A stretch of DNA of 9,916 bases, taken from contig JBDQGZ010000068.1 in assembly GCA_040265115.1 (NCBI GenBank), positions 1-9,916 of the forward strand, given 5' to 3'. Positions 1 through 7,884 of this stretch are shown here, piece after piece. Source of the DNA: M55B157 sp040265115 (lineage in GTDB: Bacteria > Actinomycetota > Actinomycetes > S36-B12). The position numbers and the translations under genes were made by a program. The notes under the pieces are model-generated. The model did no database searches. It was not told the origin of the DNA and saw nothing but the letters and a program-made list of their open reading frames with translations. The stretch's first letter is position 1, and each line of letters opens with the position of its first letter.

Positions 1-1779
1 CGCTACGCGCCGTTCTACGAGAACGAGGCTACTGCTCAGTGGCGTGACGAGAATCTTCTCGCCCAGAAGTTCATCCGCCAGAACGGCTTCGAGTTCACCC
101 ATCATCACGTGATGTCGGTGGCATGCCAGCCGAGCCGAGCATCGGTTTACACCGGGCAGTACCCGTCTCTGCATGGCATCGCGCAGACCTCTGGGGCAGG
201 CAAGAGCGCGATCGAAGACGATCTCTATTGGCTCGATCCCACCACCGTCCCGACCCTCGGCTGGTGGTTCCGGACGGCCGGATACGACACCTACTGGAAG
301 GGCAAGTGGCACATCTCGGATGCTGACCTCTATCAGCCCGGGTCCTACAACCCGCTTCCCTCCTACACCGACAGCGGTGCTCGAGATCCTTATCTCGAAG
401 ACATCTACCTGGAGTCCGAGCGCCTGGAGTCTTACGGCTTCACCGGCTTCATCGGCCCTGAGCCCCACGGTTCGAATCCGCTGAATTCAGGCTCTTCGGG
501 CCCGCTTGGGCGTGGTCGTGATGAGGTCTACGCCGATCTCAACATCGAGCAACTTCAGCAACTTCGCCGCAACGACAAGCCTTGGTTGCTCGTGGCCTCC
601 TTCGTCAATCCGCACGACATCACCCTGTGGGGCAATTACACCCTCGCGGGCGATCTGTCCGGCAGCCAAGGGTCGTTCTATCTCGCCGAGCAACTCGTCG
701 GCTCGAATGTTCCCCGCGACATGTTCACCGACGACTACTTCCGGTCCGCGAGCGAAGACCTGAGCACGAAGCCTGACGCCCAGGCAAGCTTCGTCGCTCG
801 CTACCCCGACGGATTCCAACCGCTCATGAACAACGAGCAGTACCACCGTTTCTACTACCAGCTGCAGAAGAACGTCGACGAGCAGATCCAGCGGGTCATC
901 GACACACTGACCGCAGACCTTAGGCAGTACCGCGACACCATCGTGGTCTATCTGTCCGACCATGGTGAGATGCTCGGAGCACATGGGGGCATGTTCCAGA
1001 AGTGGCATTCGGCTTATGACGAGATGCTTCGGGTTCCCTTCATCTTCCACAACCCCCGCCTGTTCCCCGAAGCTCAATCCAGCGATGTCCTCACCTCCCA
1101 TGCCGACCTCCTTCCCACGATGCTCGGTCTGGCCGGACTCGATGAGAAGGTGCTCGCCAAGCAACTCAGTCGATCCCACACGCAGGTCCGCCGACTCGTC
1201 GGACGTGATCTCTCGGGCATCCTGCTCGGTGAGGATGACAGCGAGCGATTGCGTGAAGAGCCTGTCTACTTCATGACCGATGATCAACCCTTCAAGGGCG
1301 ACAACGCCGTTTCCCTTATCGGACTGCCCTACCAGCCGGTGGATCAGCCCAACTGCGTTGAGACTGTCGTCGCGTATCTGCCCACAGGCGACCGGGGCGC
1401 GATGGAACGCTGGAAGTACTCCCGCTACTGGGACAACCCGGCGTTTTGGACCACGCCAAACGTGCAGGACGTGCAAACCTTCGTCCCCGGGCCCGTCAAT
1501 CGACCCGGCACTCGGGTTGCGCAGACCACGGTCAAGACGATGAATCCGACCGGCGATCAAATCGGACCACCCGCCGATCAGTTCGAGATGTACAACGTGA
1601 CGGCGGACCCGGGCGAGATGGACAACCTGTACGGCAATGCCGACTACGCAGATGTCCAGCAGCTCATGGCCTCGAAGTTGTCTTCGGAGCGGACGACCAA
1701 GCGGCTGCAGCCCACGACGCAACCCTGGGCTGACGGAACGATGCGCCAGTTCCCCTTCATCCCAGGTGTCAGCGCTTAG
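1..1779 (+). CDS. Sulfatase family hydrolase, Cys-type (5' truncated)
   Basis: The reading frame is open from the first base, so the start and N-terminus lie off the left edge; 592 residues are visible up to TAG at 1777-1779. It is an alkaline-phosphatase-superfamily sulfatase. The signature CQPSR is at visible residues 42-46, followed by SVYTGQYPSLHG; Cys42 is the residue that becomes formylglycine. GKWH (Lys102, His104) matches the family's active-site Lys/His pair. NPHD is at about 203-206, the metal-binding Asp-His of SDHGE is Asp320-His321, and QKWH (Lys334, His336) follows. The C-terminus has the usual FEMYNVTADPGEMDNLYG block, so the 3' end is complete. At over 592 residues it is longer than many ~500-residue sulfatases. 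Such enzymes hydrolyse sulfate esters after Cys-to-formylglycine conversion. The substrate cannot be told from sequence; a phosphonate or phosphodiester hydrolase of the same fold is possible. Location is unknown because any signal peptide is outside the window. It converges on meaB with 16 bp between stops. Confidence 0.93.
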   Translation, partial: RYAPFYENEATAQWRDENLLAQKFIRQNGFEFTHHHVMSVACQPSRASVYTGQYPSLHGIAQTSGAGKSAIEDDLYWLDPTTVPTLGWWFRTAGYDTYWKGKWHISDADLYQPGSYNPLPSYTDSGARDPYLEDIYLESERLESYGFTGFIGPEPHGSNPLNSGSSGPLGRGRDEVYADLNIEQLQQLRRNDKPWLLVASFVNPHDITLWGNYTLAGDLSGSQGSFYLAEQLVGSNVPRDMFTDDYFRSASEDLSTKPDAQASFVARYPDGFQPLMNNEQYHRFYYQLQKNVDEQIQRVIDTLTADLRQYRDTIVVYLSDHGEMLGAHGGMFQKWHSAYDEMLRVPFIFHNPRLFPEAQSSDVLTSHADLLPTMLGLAGLDEKVLAKQLSRSHTQVRRLVGRDLSGILLGEDDSERLREEPVYFMTDDQPFKGDNAVSLIGLPYQPVDQPNCVETVVAYLPTGDRGAMERWKYSRYWDNPAFWTTPNVQDVQTFVPGPVNRPGTRVAQTTVKTMNPTGDQIGPPADQFEMYNVTADPGEMDNLYGNADYADVQQLMASKLSSERTTKRLQPTTQPWADGTMRQFPFIPGVSA

Positions 1780-1795
1780 CAGGCGCAGATTCGGA

Positions 1796-2770
1796 TCAAG
1801 GGCGCTTCGCGAGCAGGGCACGAGCGGCCGCGGTCGCAGTGATCTGCCCTGCCGCGATCTGTTCTTCAAGGCGCGCCGCCTCGGCCTGGACCGACTCCCG
1901 GCGGCGAAAGTCCGAGATCAGGTGATCCTCGACCGCCGCCCACATCCAGGCGATCTGCTGGCGCACTCGGCGAGATTCCAGAAGACCCGCCTCTTCCATG
2001 ACCTGGCCATGCTGTTCGATCGCCGACCACACCTCGTCGATTCCGACTCCGTGGACGGCACTGCAGGTGAGCACCGGAGGCACCCACACCGCATCCGGCG
2101 GCCGGATCAGCGCGAGCGCCTTCGCTAGTTCGCGGGCTGCCGCCTTCGCCTCAATCTCGTGGGGCCCATCGGCCTTGTTTACCGCAAGGACATCAGCAAG
2201 TTCGAGGACACCCTTCTTGATGCCCTGAAGTGCGTCTCCTGTGCGTGCCAGCATGAGCACGAGGAAGCAGTCGGTCATGTTCGCGACGGCGGTCTCGGAC
2301 TGCCCAACACCGACGGTCTCGACGAGAACGACGTTGAAACCCGCCGCTTCGACGATGACCATCGCCTCTCGTGTCGCGCTGGCGACGCCTCCGAGTGTGC
2401 CCGAGGTCGGCGATGGGCGAATGAAAGCTCGTTCATCGACCGCCAGTCGCGCCATTCGAGTCTTATCGCCCAGAATGCTTCCGCCTGACCGCGTCGAGGA
2501 TGGATCGACCGCGAGAACGGCGACACGATCTCCAGAGTCGGTGAGATGAGTGCCCAACGCATCGATGAACGTCGACTTGCCAACTCCGGGGACGCCCGTA
2601 ATTCCCACGCGTCGGCTGCGACCGGAATGGGGCAGCAATCTGGCGAGAAGCTCCTGAGCCAGTTCGACGTGCTCGGGTGACCGGGATTCGACCAGGGTGA
2701 TCGCCCTACCGAGGGTTGTGCGATCCCCCGCAAGGACCCCCTCCGTATAGGCATCGATGTCGATCGACAT
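1796..2770 (-). CDS. meaB: Methylmalonyl-CoA mutase-associated GTPase MeaB
   Basis: This is a 324-residue G3E/SIMIBI-class P-loop GTPase, the usual length for MeaB/ArgK (human homologue MMAA). Visible motifs are Walker A GVPGVGKST (59-67), the DPSSTRSGGSILGDKTRM segment (89-106), the switch-like ETVGVGQSE (151-159) and the guanine-specificity motif NKAD (198-201). The C-terminal ~60 residues are helical and charged, as in the dimerisation arm of the family. MeaB binds methylmalonyl-CoA mutase, gates adenosylcobalamin delivery using GTP, and protects the enzyme from inactivation. The ATG start lies 2 bp after the mutB stop, with only a weak Shine-Dalgarno in the mutB tail, so translational coupling is likely. 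N-terminal alignment (EGVLAGDRTTLGRAITLVES) fits this start. It is the last gene of the mutA-mutB-meaB operon. The older name ArgK (lysine/arginine/ornithine transport kinase) reflects an early misassignment of the family. Confidence 0.96.
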   Translation of the reverse strand: MSIDIDAYTEGVLAGDRTTLGRAITLVESRSPEHVELAQELLARLLPHSGRSRRVGITGVPGVGKSTFIDALGTHLTDSGDRVAVLAVDPSSTRSGGSILGDKTRMARLAVDERAFIRPSPTSGTLGGVASATREAMVIVEAAGFNVVLVETVGVGQSETAVANMTDCFLVLMLARTGDALQGIKKGVLELADVLAVNKADGPHEIEAKAAARELAKALALIRPPDAVWVPPVLTCSAVHGVGIDEVWSAIEQHGQVMEEAGLLESRRVRQQIAWMWAAVEDHLISDFRRRESVQAEAARLEEQIAAGQITATAAARALLAKRP

Positions 2771-2772
2771 CG

Positions 2773-4944
2773 CTAACCCACACGCTCGTCGAGCTGTTCG
2801 ATGAGCTCACCCGCGGCATCAGCAATCACAGTCCCGGGCGGGAAGATCGCAGAGGCGCCGGCAGCTCGCAAAGCATCGAAGTCCTGCGGCGGGATCACTC
2901 CCCCGACCACGATCATGATGTCGTCTCGGCCGAGGGCGGCGAGCTCGTCTCTGAGTTCTGGCACGAGCGTGAGGTGGCCCGCGGCCAGGGAGGACGCGCC
3001 CACGATATGAACATCAGCTTCGACCGCCTGCATCGCGACCTCGCGCGGAGTGGAGAAGAGCGGACCGACATCGACATCGAAGCCAAGATCGGCGAAAGCC
3101 GTGGCGATGACCTTCTGGCCCCGGTCGTGACCATCCTGGCCCATCTTCGCCACAAGGATGCGCGGGCGACGGCCGTGCTCCGTCTCGAACCGAGCCGCAC
3201 GCTCACGCACCCGCTCGGTGTTTCCGGCTCCGGCAGCCTCGCGCTGGTACACCCCTTGGATAGTACGGATAGTCGCGGTGTGACGCCCGAATACCTTCTC
3301 CAGCGCGTCGCTGATCTCCCCCACCGTCGCACGGGCACGCGCAGCGTCGACAGCAAGCGCGAGGAAATTCTGCTCAAGGCCAGGCGCGCGACGACCCTCG
3401 ACAGACAACTCCGCCGCGGTCGTCAATGCCTCGAGCGCCGCCCGGCAGGCAGCCTCGTCGCGCTCAGCTCGCAACCGCTCCAACTTCGCTAATTGCTCAG
3501 TACGCACCGCGGTGTTGTCGACCTTCAGCACATCGATCGACTCAGGTTCGGTGGGCGGGAAGAGGTTGACTCCGATCACCGGCTGACGCCCTGTGTCGAT
3601 GTGGGCCTGGGTTCGAGCGGCTGCCTCCTCGATGCGCATTTTCGGAATGCCGGCCTCGATTGCGGCGGTCATTCCCCCGGCTTCCTCGATCTCGGTGATG
3701 TGCTCCCACGCGCGCGCGGCGAGATCGGCCGTGAGCCGCTCGATGTAATACGACCCTCCCCAGGGGTCGATGACCCGAGTGGTGCCAGATTCCGACTGCA
3801 GCAGGATCTGGGTGTTTCGCGCGATGCGAGCACTGAAGTCGGTCGGGAGAGCAAGTGCCTCGTCGAGGGCATTCGTATGCAGGGACTGCGTGTGGCCCTG
3901 GGTCGCCGCCATCGCCTCGACGCAGGTGCGGACGACGTTGTTGTAGACATCCTGCGCCGTGAGCGACCATCCCGAGGTCTGGCAGTGCGTGCGCAAGGAG
4001 AGCGACTTGGGATTCTTTGCGCCGAACCCGGCCACCAACTTCGCCCACAACAGGCGGGCGGCCCGCATCTTCGCGACCTCCATGGCGAAGTTCATGCCAA
4101 TAGCCCAGAAGAACGACAGTCGGGGCGCGAAGGCATCGACATCGAGCCCGGCCTCCTGACCAGCGCGGATGTATTCCACGCCATCGGCCAGGGTGTAGGC
4201 GAGTTCGAGATCGGCCGTCGCTCCGGCCTCCTGCATGTGATAGCCGGAGATCGAGATTGAATTGAACTTCGGCATCCTCTGCGAGGTGTAGGCGAAGATG
4301 TCGGAGATGATCCGCATTGAGGGTTCCGGCGGATAGATGTAGGTGTTGCGGACCATGAACTCCTTGAGGATGTCGTTCTGAATCGTCCCGGCAAGTTTCT
4401 CCGGCGGCACTCCCTGTTCCTCGGCTGCGAGGATATAGAGGGCGAGGACCGGCAGGACAGCGCCGTTCATCGTCATCGACACGCTCATCTGGTCCAGTGG
4501 GATGCCCTCGAATAGTTGCTCCATATCGAGGATCGAGTCGATGGCCACACCTGCCATCCCGACATCTCCGGTCACCCTCGGATGGTCACTGTCATAGCCA
4601 CGATGCGTGGGCAGATCGAACGCCACGGATAGACCCTTCTGTCCAGCCGCAAGATTGCGTCGATAGAAGGCATTGGAATCCGCTGCGGTGGAGAAGCCGG
4701 CGTACTGACGGATCGTCCACGGTTGGTTGACGTACATCGTCGAGTAGGGCCCGCGAAGATACGGCGCGATGCCAGGATACGTGCTGAGGAAGTCCAAACC
4801 CTCCACATCGGACTCGGAATACGAATCGGAAATGGCGATGCCCTCGGGAGTCACCCAGGGTTCCGCGCCCTCGGGCGACTCCTGGCGTGGCGAACCCGAG
4901 GATCGCGGACCGAGTTCAGCGGTCGACAGATCGGGAATGGTCAT
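2773..4944 (-). CDS. mutB: Methylmalonyl-CoA mutase, large (catalytic) subunit
   Basis: This 723-residue protein matches the catalytic chain of adenosylcobalamin-dependent methylmalonyl-CoA mutase (succinyl-CoA to (R)-methylmalonyl-CoA). Residues 1-35 are a variable Ser/Glu/Pro-rich lead. The substrate-binding TIM barrel follows, with RQYAGFST (Tyr81), FMVRNTY (Arg199) and SGYHMQEAG (His236), equivalent to Tyr89, Arg207 and His244 of the Propionibacterium enzyme by my alignment from memory. A linker runs from about 500 to 590. The C-terminal B12 domain carries AKMGQDGHDRG (598-609), with the DxHxxG axial His606 and Lys600, and the SSLAAGHLTLVP and VVGGVIP loops. No key residue is missing. The ATG start at 4944 overlaps the mutA stop (ATGA) and has a strong GGAGGA site 6 nt upstream inside mutA. 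The product works as a heterodimer with MutA and is serviced by MeaB downstream. The identity is very secure, and a related mutase such as isobutyryl- or ethylmalonyl-CoA mutase is disfavoured by the MutA partner and the close Propionibacterium-like sequence. Confidence 0.98.
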   Translation of the reverse strand: MTIPDLSTAELGPRSSGSPRQESPEGAEPWVTPEGIAISDSYSESDVEGLDFLSTYPGIAPYLRGPYSTMYVNQPWTIRQYAGFSTAADSNAFYRRNLAAGQKGLSVAFDLPTHRGYDSDHPRVTGDVGMAGVAIDSILDMEQLFEGIPLDQMSVSMTMNGAVLPVLALYILAAEEQGVPPEKLAGTIQNDILKEFMVRNTYIYPPEPSMRIISDIFAYTSQRMPKFNSISISGYHMQEAGATADLELAYTLADGVEYIRAGQEAGLDVDAFAPRLSFFWAIGMNFAMEVAKMRAARLLWAKLVAGFGAKNPKSLSLRTHCQTSGWSLTAQDVYNNVVRTCVEAMAATQGHTQSLHTNALDEALALPTDFSARIARNTQILLQSESGTTRVIDPWGGSYYIERLTADLAARAWEHITEIEEAGGMTAAIEAGIPKMRIEEAAARTQAHIDTGRQPVIGVNLFPPTEPESIDVLKVDNTAVRTEQLAKLERLRAERDEAACRAALEALTTAAELSVEGRRAPGLEQNFLALAVDAARARATVGEISDALEKVFGRHTATIRTIQGVYQREAAGAGNTERVRERAARFETEHGRRPRILVAKMGQDGHDRGQKVIATAFADLGFDVDVGPLFSTPREVAMQAVEADVHIVGASSLAAGHLTLVPELRDELAALGRDDIMIVVGGVIPPQDFDALRAAGASAIFPPGTVIADAAGELIEQLDERVG

Positions 4945-6752
4945 CGCGACTCCTCCAGAGCATCGAGCAGGCGGGTGAGGGAGCCGAGGACATCCACTCC
5001 CAGACCAATCTCCTCATCGACACCGGGCACGTCGAGCCCGCGACCCGCGAGATAGATGCGTGAGGCGCCGGCATCGCGCAGCGCCGTCGCTGCCTCGACC
5101 GCATCCTCGGCATAGCGAGCGTCGTCCGAGCACAGGCAGGCGATGGAGGAGCTCGAGGAAGCGAATCCCTCGACCGGTCCGATGGTTGTCCTCATACCCG
5201 CGGTTTCGAAGAAGTTCTTCGCGAAGGTGGCGCGAGCGGTGAAGTCCGCTGGGGTGCCAAGGGTGGCGAGGTAGATCTCCGCCGATGGATCCATGGATTG
5301 CGCGCGCAATCGTTGATCCTCGAAGTCTTGAGAATCGCGGTGGAGAGTCAACGGCGGAAAGATCACACCTTCAACCCTCGCCTCCTCTCCCTTGACCGGT
5401 TCCGCACGGTCCTCGATATTGGGGAATTCGCTCACTCCCGTGATGGGCCGGCGTCTGGTCGCGATATCTCGCGCTCGGTGGTGCCGCACGCTCGTCAGGG
5501 CCTCCTCGATGGCACCCGATCGAAGCATGTCCGCGACCCCGCCCGATTCCTCGCTGGTACGAACCAGCGACCAGGCTTCGTGCGCGAGATCCTCGGTGAG
5601 CGTTTCCACGAACCAGGATCCGCCCGCAGGATCGATCACCTTCGACAGGTGGGATTCCAGAGCCAGGATCGACTGGGTGTTACGGGCGATGCGCCGCCCT
5701 AGTCGTGATCCTCCCGGCTGGGAGAGCAGATCGTGCGGCAGGACCGTGATGGCATCGGCGCCTCCGACCGCGGCCGCGAACGTGGCCACTGTCGAACGCA
5801 AGATGTTCACCCACACGTCGTATCGGCTCAGCATCACCCTCGAGCACTCCGCGTGCATCGCCATGCCGCGCTCAGCCTCGTCCAATCCGGCGAGTTCCAA
5901 CGTGCGCGCCCACAACCAACGGGCAGCCCGCAATTTCGCGATCGTGGGGAACTGCTCCGCAGTCGCGGCGAACCGGAATTCCACGCTCCGACAGGCAGTC
6001 GTGATCGGGATTCCCCGGTCGACCAGGCCACGCACCAGCCACATCCCGGCGGCGATAGTCCAGGCGAGTTCCTGCGCTTCGGTGGCACCTGCGTCATGCC
6101 AGACAGTGCCGTCGACCACGAAGACCCGAGCGCCCGGGGCGCTATCCGCCGCTTGACGCACAAGGTCCACGGCTGCGGTGAGATCACCCTCAAGATCCGT
6201 CGCACCACCCGTTCTCGCCCACGACCCCAGCGGATCCAGACCGAGGCAGCCACGACGTTCATCGGCGGGGGTGCCCGCGAGATCCCATGCCTGGAGCAGC
6301 TCCACCGCCTTCGATGGCGTGGCCGACCAGAGAGACACCGGGGCGAGATCGAGCAGAACCCCGCTGAGCGCTCGACCGAGATCGACGTCACCGGCGACGT
6401 CAATCCACACCCCCGTTGCACCTGACTCGAGTTCCTCGACGGCACTGCTTCCCTCGACCTCGGGCCATACCCGCTGACGGACCTCCCATGGGCGCGCCTC
6501 GACGTGCGTCGACCGGACGAATGGCGCGAACCCCGGCGCATCCACTCCTTCGAGCCTGTCCTCCGCGGTGTAGAGCGGCTGGATCTCCAGGCCGTCCTCG
6601 GTGCGGGTCACCAATCGCCGGGCGAAGGCCTGCTGGAACTCCTCTTCCGTCGCGTCGGTTCGGCCACGCAGCACCACTCGGCGCACTTCGGCGAGCCAGT
6701 CTTCCCTGCTCGCCGGAGCGAAGCCTTGGGCTAGGGGCAGTGGCTCAGGCAC
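4941..6752 (-). CDS. mutA: Methylmalonyl-CoA mutase, small (non-catalytic) subunit
   Basis: This 603-residue protein is the MutA partner of MutB, somewhat shorter than the ~638-residue Propionibacterium subunit. It keeps the mutase fold: DGLEIQPLYTAED near residues 53-65, VEARPWEVRQRV near 84-95, the RAARWLWARTLELA helix, RIARNTQSILALESH, and PAGGSWFVETLTEDLA. Its C-terminal B12-like domain (about 485-600) has TLGTPADFTARATFAKNFF where MutB has its cofactor motif, so the DxHxxG histidine is absent. That is normal for this subunit, which supports the heterodimer but does not bind cobalamin or catalyse. The GTG start at 6752 is chosen because AGAGGA lies 5 nt upstream and no convincing alternative exists. 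It is the first gene of the mutA-mutB-meaB operon, 91 bp downstream of the carbamoyltransferase stop, a gap large enough to hold a promoter. Expression may be linked to propionate or odd-chain and branched-chain catabolism, but no known operator is recognisable. Confidence 0.97.
   Translation of the reverse strand: MPEPLPLAQGFAPASREDWLAEVRRVVLRGRTDATEEEFQQAFARRLVTRTEDGLEIQPLYTAEDRLEGVDAPGFAPFVRSTHVEARPWEVRQRVWPEVEGSSAVEELESGATGVWIDVAGDVDLGRALSGVLLDLAPVSLWSATPSKAVELLQAWDLAGTPADERRGCLGLDPLGSWARTGGATDLEGDLTAAVDLVRQAADSAPGARVFVVDGTVWHDAGATEAQELAWTIAAGMWLVRGLVDRGIPITTACRSVEFRFAATAEQFPTIAKLRAARWLWARTLELAGLDEAERGMAMHAECSRVMLSRYDVWVNILRSTVATFAAAVGGADAITVLPHDLLSQPGGSRLGRRIARNTQSILALESHLSKVIDPAGGSWFVETLTEDLAHEAWSLVRTSEESGGVADMLRSGAIEEALTSVRHHRARDIATRRRPITGVSEFPNIEDRAEPVKGEEARVEGVIFPPLTLHRDSQDFEDQRLRAQSMDPSAEIYLATLGTPADFTARATFAKNFFETAGMRTTIGPVEGFASSSSSIACLCSDDARYAEDAVEAATALRDAGASRIYLAGRGLDVPGVDEEIGLGVDVLGSLTRLLDALEESR
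4951..4956 (-). promoter_or_regulatory. Ribosome binding site of mutB, inside mutA
   Basis: GGAGGA on the minus strand lies 6 nt before the mutB ATG, within the last codons of mutA. Together with the ATGA stop/start overlap it indicates coupled but independently efficient translation of mutB, as expected for subunits needed in equal amounts. Confidence 0.8.
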
Positions 6753-6843
6753 GGCGGTCCTCTCGGTCCGGGGTCGTCGTCGATCCTACGAGAGCCAGGG
6801 TCACTCGCTGCGAGGGCTCCGAACCCGGATATCCCTCCGGCGA
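6753..6843 (-). promoter_or_regulatory. Intergenic region upstream of the mut operon
   Basis: These 91 bp separate the carbamoyltransferase stop from mutA. They contain a possible -10 box TAGGAT on the minus strand (6783-6788), about 30 bp before the GTG, but no good -35 at the usual spacing. There is an 11-bp perfect palindrome, CTCGCTGCGAG (6804-6814), flanked by complementary arms GAGCC (6792-6796) and GGCTC (6815-6819). This could be an operator for the mut operon or the base of a weak transcription terminator for the upstream gene; there is no T-tract after it. The region's role as the mut promoter is an inference from position. Confidence 0.35.
6758..6763 (-). promoter_or_regulatory. 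Ribosome binding site deciding the mutA GTG start
   Basis: AGAGGA on the minus strand is 5 nt before the GTG at 6752-6750. It is the reason for accepting the GTG start. Confidence 0.75.
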
Positions 6844-7857
6844 TCAGCCTCTGTCATCGCCGATCGTGGCCACCATCACGGCCTTGATGGTGTGAAGGCG
6901 ATTCTCCGCTTCATCAATGACCAAGCTCGCCGGTGACGTGAACACCTGATGGGTCACCTCGAGGCCGTCGGAGAGTCCGGTCTGCTCGGCGATCCGGCGC
7001 CCCACGTCCGTGGTCATGTCATGGAATGCCGGAAGGCAGTGCAGGAACTTCACATTCGGGTTGCCTGTCCGAAGCATCATCGCGGAATCAACTCGATAGG
7101 GCCGCAGTAGTTCGATGCGCTCCGCCCACACTTCTGCTGGCTCGCCCATCGACACCCAGACATCCGTGATGACGAAATCCACTCCGGGCAGTGCCTCGTC
7201 GACATCGTCGGTCACCATGATGCGCGCACCAGACTCCGCCGCCCGGTCCCGCGCGATCACCTGAACCTCCTCGCTGGGCCACAGGCTCTTCGGCGCACAG
7301 ATGCGCACGTCGGACCCCATGATGGCGCCCATGACCAGCAGGGAGTTGCCCATGTTGCTGCGCGCATCCCCCAGGTAGGTGAAGGAGATCTCCTCTGTCG
7401 GCTTCTGTGAATGCTCGAGCATGGTGAGGTAGTCCGCGAGCATCTGCGTGGGATGCCACTCATCGGTCAAGCCGTTGTACACCGGAACATCACTGTGTGC
7501 TGCTAGTTCCTCCACCATGCTCTGGGCATGGCCGCGGTATTCGATCGCGTCATACATTCTGCTCAACACTGACGCGGTGTCAGCCGCGGACTCCTTCGCT
7601 CCGATGTGCGAACCCGAGGGATCGAGATAAGTGGTGTGCGCCCCCTGCTGGAAGGCGGCTACTTCAAAAGCACAGCGTGTGCGGGTCGAGGACTTCTCGA
7701 AGATAAGCGCGATGACCTTGCCGGCCATGCGTTGCCGCTCGCGCCCCTCTGCCCGCTCTCGCTTCAACTCGGCGGCAAGGTCGAGCAGCCCGGAGAGTTC
7801 CTCCCGAGAGAAATCGATCTCCTTGAGGAAATCCCGACCCCGCAACTGCACTGACAT
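6844..7857 (-). CDS. argF: Ornithine carbamoyltransferase, long E. coli ArgF/ArcB type
   Basis: This 337-residue enzyme transfers the carbamoyl group between carbamoyl phosphate and ornithine/citrulline (arginine synthesis, or the reverse in the arginine deiminase pathway). Motifs are the carbamoyl-phosphate loop STRTR (57-61), HPTQ (135-138), the ornithine loop SMG (236-238, in DVWVSMGEP) and HCLP (273-276). HTIKAVMVAT closes the protein. Length and wording (LIFEKSSTRTRCAFEVAA, WVSMGEPAEVWAERI) match E. coli ArgF/ArgI and catabolic ArcB rather than the shorter ~300-residue biosynthetic form usual in actinobacteria. It may therefore be catabolic ArcB, although no arcA or arcC is visible. The frame is open further upstream, but ATG 7857 is chosen because homology begins there (MSVQLRGRDFLKEIDF) and AGGAG lies 7 nt upstream. 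A longer version would overlap the transporter. It sits 61 bp after the MFS gene on the same strand, with a hairpin between them. Function is secure; anabolic versus catabolic role is not. Confidence 0.95.
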   Translation of the reverse strand: MSVQLRGRDFLKEIDFSREELSGLLDLAAELKRERAEGRERQRMAGKVIALIFEKSSTRTRCAFEVAAFQQGAHTTYLDPSGSHIGAKESAADTASVLSRMYDAIEYRGHAQSMVEELAAHSDVPVYNGLTDEWHPTQMLADYLTMLEHSQKPTEEISFTYLGDARSNMGNSLLVMGAIMGSDVRICAPKSLWPSEEVQVIARDRAAESGARIMVTDDVDEALPGVDFVITDVWVSMGEPAEVWAERIELLRPYRVDSAMMLRTGNPNVKFLHCLPAFHDMTTDVGRRIAEQTGLSDGLEVTHQVFTSPASLVIDEAENRLHTIKAVMVATIGDDRG

Positions 7858-7864
7858 GCCCTCA

Positions 7865-7869
7865 CTCCT
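7865..7869 (-). promoter_or_regulatory. Ribosome binding site deciding the argF start
   Basis: AGGAG on the minus strand is 7 nt before ATG 7857. It supports the short start over the upstream in-frame starts that run into the transporter gene. Confidence 0.75.
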
Positions 7870-7884
7870 GCCGTCGAATGACGC

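Noticed and set aside
487..1869. Long minus-strand open frame (460 codons) opposite the sulfatase
   Set aside because: It lies antisense to a gene with intact catalytic motifs, its translation is low-complexity and rich in Arg/His/Val with no recognisable domain, and it also overlaps the meaB end. Such frames are common opposite GC-rich genes.
1796..2770. MeaB read as an arginine/ornithine transport kinase (ArgK) linked to the nearby carbamoyltransferase
   Set aside because: Its position directly after mutA-mutB and its G3E GTPase motifs fit the mutase chaperone; the transport-kinase name is a historical misassignment.
2716..4260. Two abutting plus-strand open frames (258 and 255 codons) opposite mutB
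   Set aside because: They are one frame interrupted by a single TAA at 3490-3492, antisense to highly conserved mutB. The translations look like mirror-frame sequence and have no start signals.
5298..6425. Several plus-strand frames of 130-254 codons opposite mutA
   Set aside because: All are antisense to mutA, overlap one another in different frames, and show no domain or credible ribosome binding site.
4941..6752. MutA as a degraded or broken mutase because it lacks the DxHxxG cofactor motif
   Set aside because: Loss of that motif is normal for the small subunit of heterodimeric methylmalonyl-CoA mutases; the gene is otherwise intact.
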